NCBI GenBank assembly: GCA_008360975.2
Contig: CM039187.1
Coordinates: forward strand, 19,435,495-19,499,494
Origin: Lichenostomus cassidix
Lineage: Eukaryota > Chordata > Aves > Passeriformes > Meliphagidae
Length of the DNA: 64,000 bases
Direction of reading: 5' to 3'
This document shows positions 18,001 through 30,000 of the stretch, in pieces; position 1 is the stretch's first letter, and every line of letters begins with the position of its first letter. The notes under the pieces are model-generated. The model was given only the letters and a program-made list of their open reading frames with translations. It searched no databases and had not been told where the DNA came from. A program made the translations under genes and the position numbers.

Positions 18001-21000
18001 TAGCCTGGACAAATATACACTGGGAATTATTCAAATCAATGGTTTAAACTGCCAAATGCTGGACTAAGGGATGGACTAAAGGACACATGAAGTTCCTGCC
18101 TGCCTTGTGTTCTGTAGCTGCAATAAAACATATATAATAAAATGCAACATCTGACAAGTCTCCTCTGATGGCTCGATTTGATAATGCTGTCTTAAAAATG
18201 TAAATGGTCTACTCGGTTTCACCATTCTTGAACTCTGTGATTGCATAAAAAGTACATAAACATCCTGAAGTTCAGACTAAATTGCAGAGGGAAATCTTTT
18301 TCTTGAGGGGGAAACTGCATGCTTTCCATGCCAATGAGCAATTGAGTCATCTGGGAGTTACTCTACATAATACACTCTTCAAGCATCAGAGGTAAAATCA
18401 TCACATGAGTTATAAAATGCTATTTTCCATAAAAAGAATTTCATAAAATGTTTCCATCTTTAGTAATTTTCAGTGGAGCGCGAAGCACATTAGACATGCA
18501 AGCAGTTGAACCTTTGAAGCCTGAATCTTGGTTACTGAAGCCTCATACCCAAAAGAATTGTGTGCCTTCTATCAGACAGAAAATGTCCCATGCTCCACAT
18601 TACATTCATCTCATGTAAACTCATACACTCCTGTCACCGTATCCACCCATTAAAACATTATGCAAGAAGCCTTTCATTGCAGATTGCATACTAAGAATGT
18701 TTCCAAGCAACATGCACCCAAAAAGCAAGGACTAAATCATAAAAAGCGCTAGAGTCAAACAAAGCCATCACATTTCAACCATGCATTGTGGTAGTGCAAA
18801 GCATACAGATCAGCTCCCCCAGGTATGCACGCTGTACGTACCCATGCATATACAAGACTTCCAAAAGGCTATAAAAAATATCAACACCAAATCTGTACCA
18901 ACAGAGTAAAATACCTCAAACTGTCAGGGCAGAAGGATATGCTGCTTAAATTAAAAAACATCACCAAAAAGCACATGTATCTTTTGAAAGGGCAAGGCCA
19001 CAGGCACAGGAATTGTACCTACAAGATACTGAGTCTCTGTATGCTGGCTGATTTTTGGCAGCTCCTGTTACACAGGTACTTTACTTGCAGCAATCACTAG
19101 CAGCTGGTGTCCTTTCCCATGCACATGAGTACCCTCATGCAGAAACTTTGTAGGGAACAACCCCAACAACCTTTATCGGGTTTTAGACACACACAACCAT
19201 TACTGGATCTCATTGCTGCTACCATAGGAAACTTGCAACACTGATTAATACTGGATCACTGAACCTTGAATATTGGTAAGAAGATGGCAATAAAAACCAT
19301 AAACACACAGCTTTGCACAGAATCTTCAGAACTGCCTTTTGCCACGAAACAATTGGTGATGCCTGGGCTCCTCTTTGTGAGCACTATCAGCTCTCCAGGC
19401 CAGCACAGAGAGCTGGCAGTGTGACCCCTTCTGGCATCATGCATAGTACTGACTATGAGCAGTGACTTAGAGGAAATAACTGCACTGAGTAACAAGGCAG
19501 GAGTAAATCCTCAGCCTCCCACTATCTCTTGGCTGCTGGCACGTGGCAAAGCTTGGCCCTGTGGGTCCATGGGTGAGGACACCAAGCTTTTATGCCTTGA
19601 AGTACATGGTTTCCAGAACAGAACAGGGATCAGTCCAGGAGCCATGAGCTCTGGCTGTGTCTGTTTGTTCTGTCCCATGGTGGCCCTGGCATTGCCCACT
19701 GTCCTGGACGCCATGCCACACAGCTGCAAGCTGCCTGGTCACATAGCAGGAGGTTTACAGTTCATCCTTGACCGGACCCCTCCTGCGAGACAGACAAATG
19801 TACTTTCTCCTTCACCTGTCCTGACACTGAAGTCCTCCCTGTAAAACCCAGAGGCTGTCACTTAGAGGCACAGGCCAGGGGGTCCCAAGTGCCAGAAAGA
19901 AGACATCAAACAGCAGCCAGGCCTTGTGATACTGAGGCTCACCACAGGTCCTGCGGACCTCAGAGCATGTTGAGCATCCTCCACTCCTTCGGGCAGAGGG
20001 AGCCTGGGCTGCAGCAACCTCTGCAGACAAGAGGGCAGGGGTGGGAACACAGAGTGGCCCTCCATGTGCCTGGTGCCTGCCAGGCTGCTCCAAAGTCATG
20101 AGCACTCTCAGCCAAAGATGGAGACCATGGATACCTGCTTCAGCCTGAAATGAAACATGCTCAGCACACAGCCATGGCCAGTGAAACAAAAGAACAAAGA
20201 CCAGAAGCACCTCCCAGCCACAAAAAACAAAAGTCATTTCAAGTGCAGGAAAAACACCAGCTTTCAGGATAAAGTGCTCTCCTACCCTCAGCAAACCCAT
20301 CTGCTGCAGGTGGCTCCTCCACAAAAGCCACCACCTTCTGTCAGGTCCTGCTGTGTGGGTGTGCAGGGGGCAATGGACATACTGACATGCTAAAACCATT
20401 TTTTGGTGTTTCCCATGGTGCTGGACATGAGGCAGGGAAAGCTCCTGTCAGAGTCATGCACTAACACTGGAAGGGTGAAATGCAAATGCTACTTTCTTGT
20501 GACCGGACAATGCCATGAGCCATAAACAGGGATGAGGGACTCATGGACACCAAAATGCAGACAAGCAGATGTGCTGAGCTGGCTGCAGATGCTGTGGGTA
20601 GGTTACCTGGGGAAATCAGGGCTAACAGAAGAGATTTGGCCCTGCAGGGTGGCCATGATGTTGCTCTGCGAATAGAGCTGCAGGGGAGAATTGAACTGCA
20701 CGTGCAGCACTTTGAGTCCTGGCACCTCCACTTCCACAGGGCTCTTGGGGCACACCTGGGCCACGTGCTTCAGCTGCTCGGGCCCCACTCGGAGCTGGCT
20801 GGGGCTGGAGGAGGTGCTGTGCCTGCGCCGCGGCTCAGAGCTCTGCAGAGGGTCATACACGGAGGCGATGGGAGCCTGCATCGCACCCACCGGCGATGGG
20901 CAGCTGCCGGCCCATGCAGCCACATGGGCAGTGTGAGGTGGGCTTGGTTGGGGTTTGTTTGGGGTTTACATTGTGGAATTGAGGTGAAAATGCAGAGGAG

Positions 21001-24000
21001 GAAGGAGGGAAAGAAGAAAGAAATTAATGAAGGACAAAGCCAAATACTCCAAGCCATCAAGCAACAGCAGAATACTGTCTGAAGGACACACTACTGAATA
21101 CAGAATTTTACATTAAAGGCTTCTGGCTTCGTCTCACACTCCAGGTGTGTCCACACAAAAACTAAAAAGCACTCTACTGATAAGCAAAAGCATGGGTTGT
21201 AAAAGCAATGAAGAAGTGCCTGCAGGGGTTTCACCATACACTAATTCCCTGAGCACACACTTGTGGTCCCGCTGTCCAGACAAGCAATGCCAACTTCACT
21301 GCTGCTCTTCTCAAAGCTAGCATGGGCATCCTACTGAGGGGAAATCTCACCTCCCATCCCAAATAAGATGTACACTGCAGTGGGGCTTCTCCCTTCCCAC
21401 CTGCTTTGTGACATCAAATCCAGTGGAGATATTTGCTTTTATTTCTGTATGTACTACAGGCCTGCATTTACACCACACACCCTCGCAGGATGAAGCATGG
21501 TCTAGGTCCCCAGTCACGTCACCATGTGCAGTGGCAGGATCAAACTGCTGGGTTCAGATAGGCTGTGTATCTTCAGGGTGGAGGATGGGGATAAATGTCA
21601 AGTAAACACAGAGCAAGGTCAGCCATATACCAAATAAGCTGGCAAAACAGATGGGCAGGAATTTAATGGCAGCTGGAAGGGAGAACCTACACATCCTATG
21701 CTTGTGCACTGGGGAGACTACAGTGGGTTTGTAATGGCAGGCTGAGGTCCCTGGCTTCCACTGAAAACCAGCAGCAATTCATTTGCTTTTGATGACTCTA
21801 AACAAAAGCGTATCAGCATGAAAGGCTTCATCCACAGTTTCCCCGGCATTCCTTTGCAACTTGCTGTGTTTTGGCAAGGAAAAGTTGAAAGAGATGCCAT
21901 GTACCCATGAAGGAGCAGGGCTGGCAACAGACCTTCCCGCTAGGAGGAGCACAGTGAGCCACAGCACTAGCAGGAACCCACCTCTTCCTGGATCCCTGCA
22001 AGAGAAAGGGATCGGCTACAATTTTCCAGCCAAATCTACTTGGCTTCCAGGGAGTGCTCTCACATGGAAGGGACTCCAGACTAGACCAGAGATAGTATCT
22101 GACTGCCAGATGGTCCCATCAGGTTAATGCAAAGTCAGATTTTCCTTGTCCTTGCTCTGCTTTTGTGCAGCCCCTGAATGAGGCTGCTGAGTCTTCCACA
22201 AGCAAATGAAGAACAATCTGTCACCTCGTCTGGCAACTGCAGCACTGTAACTGCCTAAAGGGGATTATGCTGCAGACAGGGCTGCCAGTACAAGGAGCTG
22301 GTTTCACTTGTGGGCAGGTTTTCAGGCTTGTGTTAAACCACAATCTCAGGTCCTTGTACCCTGCAACAGCAGAGGCTGAAGTTACTTTTGTCTCCACATT
22401 CACAAGTCAGAAATTTAGTCAAGTATTACAAAAAGCACTCCTCGTCCAGCTTTTATGGTAAAAATAGCCAAAGCCTTCCAGGCAGTTTGATATTGCTATG
22501 CAGAGACTTAGGGCAGTTAAGCAACCTGACCAACACAGCCAGAAAGCTTTCAGACAGCTCCTGGTTTATTACCTCCAATGAAAAATGGAGGAACTTTGAA
22601 ATTCTAGAATAAAATAATATCTTTGGTGAGACTCAGTTGCTAACAAAAAATGAACAGGCCTTTTTAAGGCTGGGACCCTTTCCAATCTCATACATAAAAC
22701 CCCTCACACAGGAATGAATGTTTCAACTACTTTTTAGAACTCCTGTGAAAAGCAAAGTTTGATAATGAAACACAGAAGTATCCAAACTGATGCAGAGCCT
22801 GTCTGTGAATCCCAAGCCAGCTGGGAACAGGGAAGGCTGTGCTTCCTGCACTAGCTGGTACCTTTCCTACCTAGCCTTGCAGCGAAGCCGGCACAAACCA
22901 CTAACTTTAGGAAGTGCTTGTAACAAGCTATCAGGCACCTGTTCAGACCGGCAGGCTGGTATGTCATGCTGAACGCACATGGAAACTGCGTCGGTCTCTG
23001 CTGAACAAAGAAACACAACAGCATTAATTTCATGTCTGCACCTCATGCAACCTTCCCCGCTCCTCCGAGCTTTGTCCCTGGGAACAACATCCATACTTGT
23101 GCCTCTTCTACTTCCCTTTTCTTGAAAGAGAGCTTTCCTGGGTCTAACAAACTGGTACCCTTGCAGCAAACTCGTGTCTCCTGGAGACTTTCCTTGGAGG
23201 TCCAGAGAGGGAGGGGAGGTGAGGGAGGTACTTACGGCTTGGTAGGCTCCATGGCCCCAGGTGATGTTTTTGTCTCCAGCGCACTGTTGAAGGTCTGGAT
23301 GTTCTCTGAGGAGTAGAGGCCTGCTGGGCTGTTGTACTGAGCAGTGATCACCCTGGGGGCAGAAGCTGTGGCAGCAGTGAAGGGCACTGCACTCCGATTG
23401 TGGGCACTTCCTATGTGCCTTATTTCCTGCATGCAAAGGAGCAGAGGCAACAGTCAGAGGTGCTCAGGCATGCAGGTGGATGTGACAGGGCAGCCCCACA
23501 GCCACTGCAGAGGTGGCCTTCATGCGTGCTCCCAGCTGAGGAGCAGGTGACACAACCACCAAAGCAGGTGAGCATCTTCCACATGTCATGAAGGCCCCTC
23601 CCAGATGGCTTCAGGATGACCATCAGGATGTTTCAGAGTTGACATACTGGGAATATAGGAGCTCAGAAACACTGCCAGAGATACAAGCTCAAGGTGCCAC
23701 ACATCTGGGAGCTCCTGCAAGAAAGCTACAGGACCAACCTTCTCATGCGAGACTACACATTTTAAGCATTTCTTGCAATTCCTGAGAGCGGGGTTGATTT
23801 TTATAGAAAAGTGAAGATGAGGAGCAGAAAGAGGAGCACTTCCCAATGACATCTGAAAGTTTGGCTTCCCTTAGATAAGCCAACCCAAAAAGGAAGGATT
23901 TGTCATTACTACAAGTGCTCTGGAGCATCTCTGCTCCTTCAGCTAAGACCAGAGTTCACAGCTGTCTTTGATGAACAACCTTAGAATTTCTGGTCAAGAA

Positions 24001-27000
24001 ATTCCCACAACAAAGGTGTGAAGATGACCATTGTTAATACAAAAGACTGCCCACAGGCAGTGACAGCTAATTTTCTAGCAACTTCTTTAGCATCAGAAGT
24101 ACAAGATATCACCCAGATGTTCTGGGTTTGCTGCAAACTGGAGGCTTCCCACAGTATTAGTGTATACTCAGAAATACAGGCTACAGCCTAATAAGAGAAG
24201 GGGCAACCCCATGTCAAATAACACTCAAGAAAAGGCTCTTCTTAATCACAGGCAGTGCTGACAAAAATGAGGACATTTCTAAGCCCCATCACCAGTTCAT
24301 CAGGCTGGGAATTAGCAGCCTTGTGGCAGAGATAACAACATCCATGGCTTATTTCTCCCCAGAGAAGATGCTAGACCAGAGCAAGGAGAAAGAATAATGG
24401 GGCTTCACTAGAGCAGGCATAAGAAAGGACTAACAGCCACAGAGGTGGCTGAGATATTGAGGACTAAGAGATGGCACCAAAACATGATTTTTGAAATGTT
24501 TCAGCCAGATGTAGAAACTGGGCATGGCTTTAATACAGGGCTAACAGCCAATGGCACAGGATGAAACAGGGAACTTCTTGGCATGCTGGGCCCATGGGTC
24601 CCAGCTCTAATTAACACAACTGGTTCCCACTCCCACACTATAAAGGCACTGATTCTACAGCAATGACGTGAGCTTTCACTGCCCTACAAACATCTCACAG
24701 CATTTGTTTGGTAGAGATATAGTTACAGGATAAGCACTCCTTAGAAAAAGTATGACTTAAATCCCCCTACATATTTTTCTTTAAATCACTTTTTTGTCTC
24801 CAGACTTCCTTAGTCAGCTGGCTAGCCTTCCCAGACTGACAGATGGGAGTCATCTCACTTCATGGCATTTGAATGCTATTTATGGCATTAAGCAGAGGAT
24901 AGGATCCCTGGGAGAAGAGCGGCATGGATCCAAACACCCTCATGAGTTACAAGTCATTTGAAATCAGTGGGGCAGCTCAAGATGTTCAGGTGTGGAGTGA
25001 CGAGGCTGCTCTCCCACAGCTTTCTGGCCAGTGTGTGTAGATGTTAGCTATGAAGCTTTCCCACACACCAAAGGAAAAAAGACCCTGGAGTAATTAGCTA
25101 ATCTCCCTTTGTTGCAATCTCATTCAAACCACATAACAGGACTTGCAAAAATACTCTTTCCCATGGCAAAACTGTAGATTTTAGACAAAAAAAATTACTT
25201 TAGCCTGTATATCAAACCATGGGGAAAAGTGATCTTATATCAGCACTAAATACACATGCTAACCCCCAATCAGAGGCCATGAGTGGGAGAGGGTTACAGA
25301 TGTGCACATAAATAGTAGGTTTGATGAAAGATTGAGGCAGAAGGTTCAGGCTAAGGGGGTTATACTCTTAGGTCAAATAAGCTCAAAGCTGAAATCATGT
25401 CACAACACGCATTGAGGAAACATTTAAGCCTTAACCAACCATTAGAGAAAGGGAAATAATTTACAGTTTGGTTGGGTATTTTAACTCTGGTTTCCTAAGA
25501 AAGTAAGGTGTCTCAATTACATACCCAATATGCACATGGGCATGTTGAATTTTTGAACATGTCAGCCAAGCCCAAGTCAGTTTGACAGTGATGGAGGCCT
25601 CAAGGATCCTTAGCTTCCTGCAAGTAATTGAGAAAATAGGGCAGCTACATGTAGAAGAGAGACTGACATCTTGAGTGCCTTGACTCCAAGGACTGCAACA
25701 TACACTCAGACACAGAATCCACATAGGAGTTTTTGTCCTGCTTTTGGCCACCAGGTAAGTTTTCTGCTGTGTAATAACACCAAGACCATAAATCAAGCTT
25801 TCAGAAGTACTGGGACATGTGCAGGAGCTCTCAGGTGTATAGAGGTCACTGACTGTAAGGGGGTTTGTAACAGTAAAATAGAGAAATTCATGCAGAAGCT
25901 GGTGTCTGAAGATTAGAAAAATCCCATCTGGAGAACAGAGCAGAAGGTGAATAACCCAAGAGTCTACAGACAAGTATTGCAAGAGCAGTAACATTATAAA
26001 GGGCATTTGGTTAATCCAAATTCTCTAGCATTTCCTGTTACGCCATGCTGCTCTTTCTGCTCGAGCTGTGGAAGGAATTTGCAAAGAACAAGTGCCTTCA
26101 TGATCCCAAGATCAAAAGATAATGTGTTCTCACTGTCAAATATATTTATCTAGGGATTTTCCAGAACTGCCAATTTAGGGCCTGTGCTGTGCAGCAGTTT
26201 TGTTAAAGCCCCAACTCCTGGAATTGTGTTTTATGTGACAGTCTCTCACTTAATACTGGTAAAAAAGTCAGATAAGTGACACTCCCAAAAACCTGTCCAC
26301 CAGCAGGCAAGTGGAAAATGCTAGCACAAAAACTCAGCTATACTGTGCACATGTGGGGACAACACCTGGTTTATGCATTTGAGATGCCTGGGGTTTGCAG
26401 CATCTCTAAGGCTGTGGCAATCCCAGGACCACCACAAAGAAAAGGGGGCAAGCAGCATTAAATAGCATCCCTGGCTGGAGCACAGATTACAAGAGCAGGA
26501 AGCAATGGTCCGTTTCCAAAGGAAGAAGCAGCAGTCAGATAAAAGGACATGATCTTATCCAGTCAGGACATGACCTGCTCTTTCTTTGAGAGTATTACAG
26601 AGGAGCATGACTAATGTTAGATCTCTTCAGAGACACCTTCTGCTGGCATCTGCAGGCAGAACTGGAAGCACTTGCCTCACTCTCCTCCCTGCAAGCCATG
26701 GCACTGCCTCAGTCCCCTTACAGCAGCCCTGTCAGCAGCGAGCAGGGATACCAGCAGTGGTTATTTTGGCCTGAAGCTGGGATATGGAAGCTCCCAAGAC
26801 ACCAGGCAGGATATTCAAGAACAGTATTTTACCACTATAAACTGATACCATGATAGTTAAATTGCTTTGTCTGCACAGACATCAGCCTCGCTCCCCTCCT
26901 TCCTTTGCAGGGGTTATGTTTCTACAGGGACTGGCAGAGTGACCAGACCAAGCTAAACCAGATTAGCAACTGCACAGACTTCTCTGCCAGCCGCTTCTGA

Positions 27001-30000
27001 ACTCTCACTTCACTTTGAAAATGAAGCCATTCCTTCAATAGCCTTCCTCACTACTTGAAACTACGCTGTCTATAAGAACAAGCTCCAAGTGGCTTTGGAG
27101 CATAACCCCACTTGCTCCAAGCACCACTGCAAAGGTCCCCATCTGACAGGAAAAGCTATTTTCTAGTCCCAAGGACAAACAATGTTTGTAGGACCCTAGC
27201 TTCTGGCCAGATACGCACAACTTCTGCCAGATGAGTTTTCTGGGTGCCAGCTGTTAGTGGCAGTAGCCCTCTCCAGGGGCAGATGGGACACAGCTGTGTG
27301 CTGCACCATGGCCATTCGAGCTGGGTGCTAAGGGTTCCCACTGCCGTCACCACAGCCCTCCCAGCAGAGAGCTGCCAGCAAAGGTGCCAGACTGTAGGGA
27401 TGAGGAAAACATCCCTGTGCCGGGGCAGGAAGCAGATCAGCATTTCCTACTGCACCAGCTGCAGGCTGCGTCATGGGGAATTCTCTGGGAAAACAATGGC
27501 CCCTTCCTCCCTCTCATATGAGGCCATCCTCAGTGACACTGACATCCAGGCTATGAAATCCCCACAGCTACATCAGCTGTCACTTCTGTGTCTGGGGCCA
27601 GCCAGCAGATTGTGGCATGGATGGCTGCTTCCTCCTCACCAATGGCACCACCACTGGGCGTGTCTGTCCCAGAAATCAGGGTATGTGACTTCAGAGAAAC
27701 TCTCAGGTGTCAGTGAAGCAGACAGATAGACAGCCAGCCCAGGATGAGCCACCTCTACCAGCTGAGCTGGGGCTCATCCTATGCATCAGTGGCATAAAGC
27801 CATCTGGACATCTCCATGGCCTCGAGCCCTCGAGCAGGTTGGGAGCAGACTGGGGGGAAGGTGGGCTCTCAGGCCCCTTCCACCTTGCAGTGATGTGGCC
27901 AGGGCCATCCTGGCTACACTCACCTCACCACCACCCAAAACAGGAAAAATCTGGAGGCTTTTTGTACTCACTAAATAAACTGCACCAAGATGTAAGGGGT
28001 CAGACAGCCTCTCCTGTAAGTGCAGTTTTCCTCTCCCACAGCACAGCCTGAAGGCATCCAGCTCAGAGGTGCTGGCTAATGCCCCACTGCCACCACACCA
28101 ACAGCACCCTCACTCCCCTGCCTGCCCCCTGACCCTTCCAAGGCTACCTCTCTACAGTGTCTGGAGGAAAGAGAGGCCAAATAAGGAGCAGGGGGGCTGC
28201 TTGAAGCCAAAAACTAGTTTCAGGTGTGCAGTAGTGATCTACAGACTGGCCAGCATAGTTATTTCCTAGAGATTCAGCTCTTGGAGTCAGGGGATTCATT
28301 CTGACCTCATGTCACAAAATTAAAAAATAAAATAAATTAAAAAAAATCAGCATCCACAGGCCCTGGAGCAGCCAAGTGAGCCAGCAGAACTAACTGCCTC
28401 ACAGGGCCTCAGAAACATGGGATGTTTCTGCATTCCAAATCAGAGTGCAGAAGCTCTGGGTGGGCAATGCTGGATTGCACACCTCAAAAGCCACGCCAAA
28501 AGGAAACAAGATTAAACATTTCTCAGTACAAATGTTTACTCAGCTCTAAGAAAACGGGCCCCTGACCAGACCTCAGGGAGTGTGAGCACTCTGGTCTTGT
28601 GGGCAGTGAAGGAGAGCAGAGACCAGCAGGCAAACCCCCACGCCATCCTTGCCCTTGCGAAGCCACCCAGGGAGCAAAGGCTGTACCCGTGACCAGCTGG
28701 CGTGTCTGGGGAGAGGCTGCTCGTGCCAAACACACCACAACAGCTCAGGAGAGGACACATTCATGGCAAACTCTACCCCATGCTTTGTTTCATCAGCTGT
28801 GATCACAAGTATTACGAAGTGCCTTTACTTTCACCTCTCCCTCTGTTATTGTTTGGGGTTTTTCAGCTATGGAAAGATCTTCTGCAATGCTTTGAAATCT
28901 GATTAAAAAATAGGAAGGGTTTGGGGTTTTGTTAATGTAGGGGGGTAAAACAACAAGACTGGCTTCCCACATCCTCTCCCTCCACGTCCCTGACACATTC
29001 CACACCCATGCAGTAACGCCTTTTAACCAAAACCAGCAGGTCGCGATATGCCAGCACAGTTCCCTGTCTCAAACAATGTTGTTACTTTATATACCCATAG
29101 CTTCATGCATTGCCCACACATGCACAGCCTTATCAAAGGCCAAGCCAGCCACACACCCAGTTTCTATAGCCCCCGCCTGCTTCGTATCCAAGGAAATAAA
29201 ATACACAAGACGGAAACAATGACATCACTCTGCAAGGATAAGGATGAGCACACGACAGACACTTTTAAGAAGCCTTGGGAAGACAAAAGTGGCTGTCTAT
29301 TTCTCTCATCCTAAAAATACCCTGATTTACCCTCAGATCCTCCAGCTGCTAAACCCTGTGTGGAAGTTATTTCTAACTAAAAAAAAAAAGAATCCTTATG
29401 TTTGAAAGCCCTTACTTTCTGTGATTAAGAAGAGCTGAACCATCCATCTCAAACCCAGAGTTTTCACTGACATTCTCAAGGTCTGATGTTAATACTTGTG
29501 ACTTATTGCAAACGGGGTATATAGCCTTCAGAGAGCTGAAAAAGCTTTTGGAGACAGTCCTGGTGTTGACTGTCCTTGACGCTGGACTCTCTCAGCTCTT
29601 TCCCTACATTAGTTCACTCAGCAAAAACAAGAGACCTGGACCCCACTGGCATTTGTGTCTTACAAGAAAAACCCAAAACAAACCCAAAAATACCCAAACA
29701 AAAAAACAAACAAAAAGACAGAGCCCAGGTCTGACAAGATCTGACAAAGCTAGTAGACATAGAATTGTATTGTTTATTTTACCAAGGGGTAATACAGCCC
29801 TGTACTGGCCCAATATCACCAAAGAGCATGGCTGACTCAAAGTTATGCTGGTCTCTAGTCAGTATCATAAGCATTAAAATTACCTAAGTCACCAAGTAAC
29901 TTGTTCTCTCTTGCTGTGACCACTTTTCTCAAGAGACATCAAGCAGAAGGGAGAGGCAGACATGTTATTTTAATCTTTCCCACTGTTGTGAGGAAAAGCT

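Larger units (their letters stand above)
17000..23235 (-). other. PDLIM1: PDLIM1 intron 4
   Basis: This 6.2-kb intron holds the ZM-type alternative exon candidate (20607-20903) and a degraded CR1-like tail (about 17,930-18,120). Otherwise it is single-copy-looking sequence without a gene on either strand. Confidence 0.8.

Noticed and set aside
20543..21082. 179-codon open frame on the plus strand
   Set aside because: It is the antisense shadow of the candidate PDLIM1 ZM exon; the minus strand carries the recognisable family motif.
25461..26006. 181-codon open frame on the minus strand in PDLIM1 intron 3
   Set aside because: Cysteine- and serine-rich low-information sequence, no domain, no fitting splice sites and no resemblance to PDLIM-family exons.
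27244..27729. 161-codon open frame on the plus strand in PDLIM1 intron 3
   Set aside because: No recognisable domain and opposite to the gene; length is explained by moderate GC content and stop scarcity.
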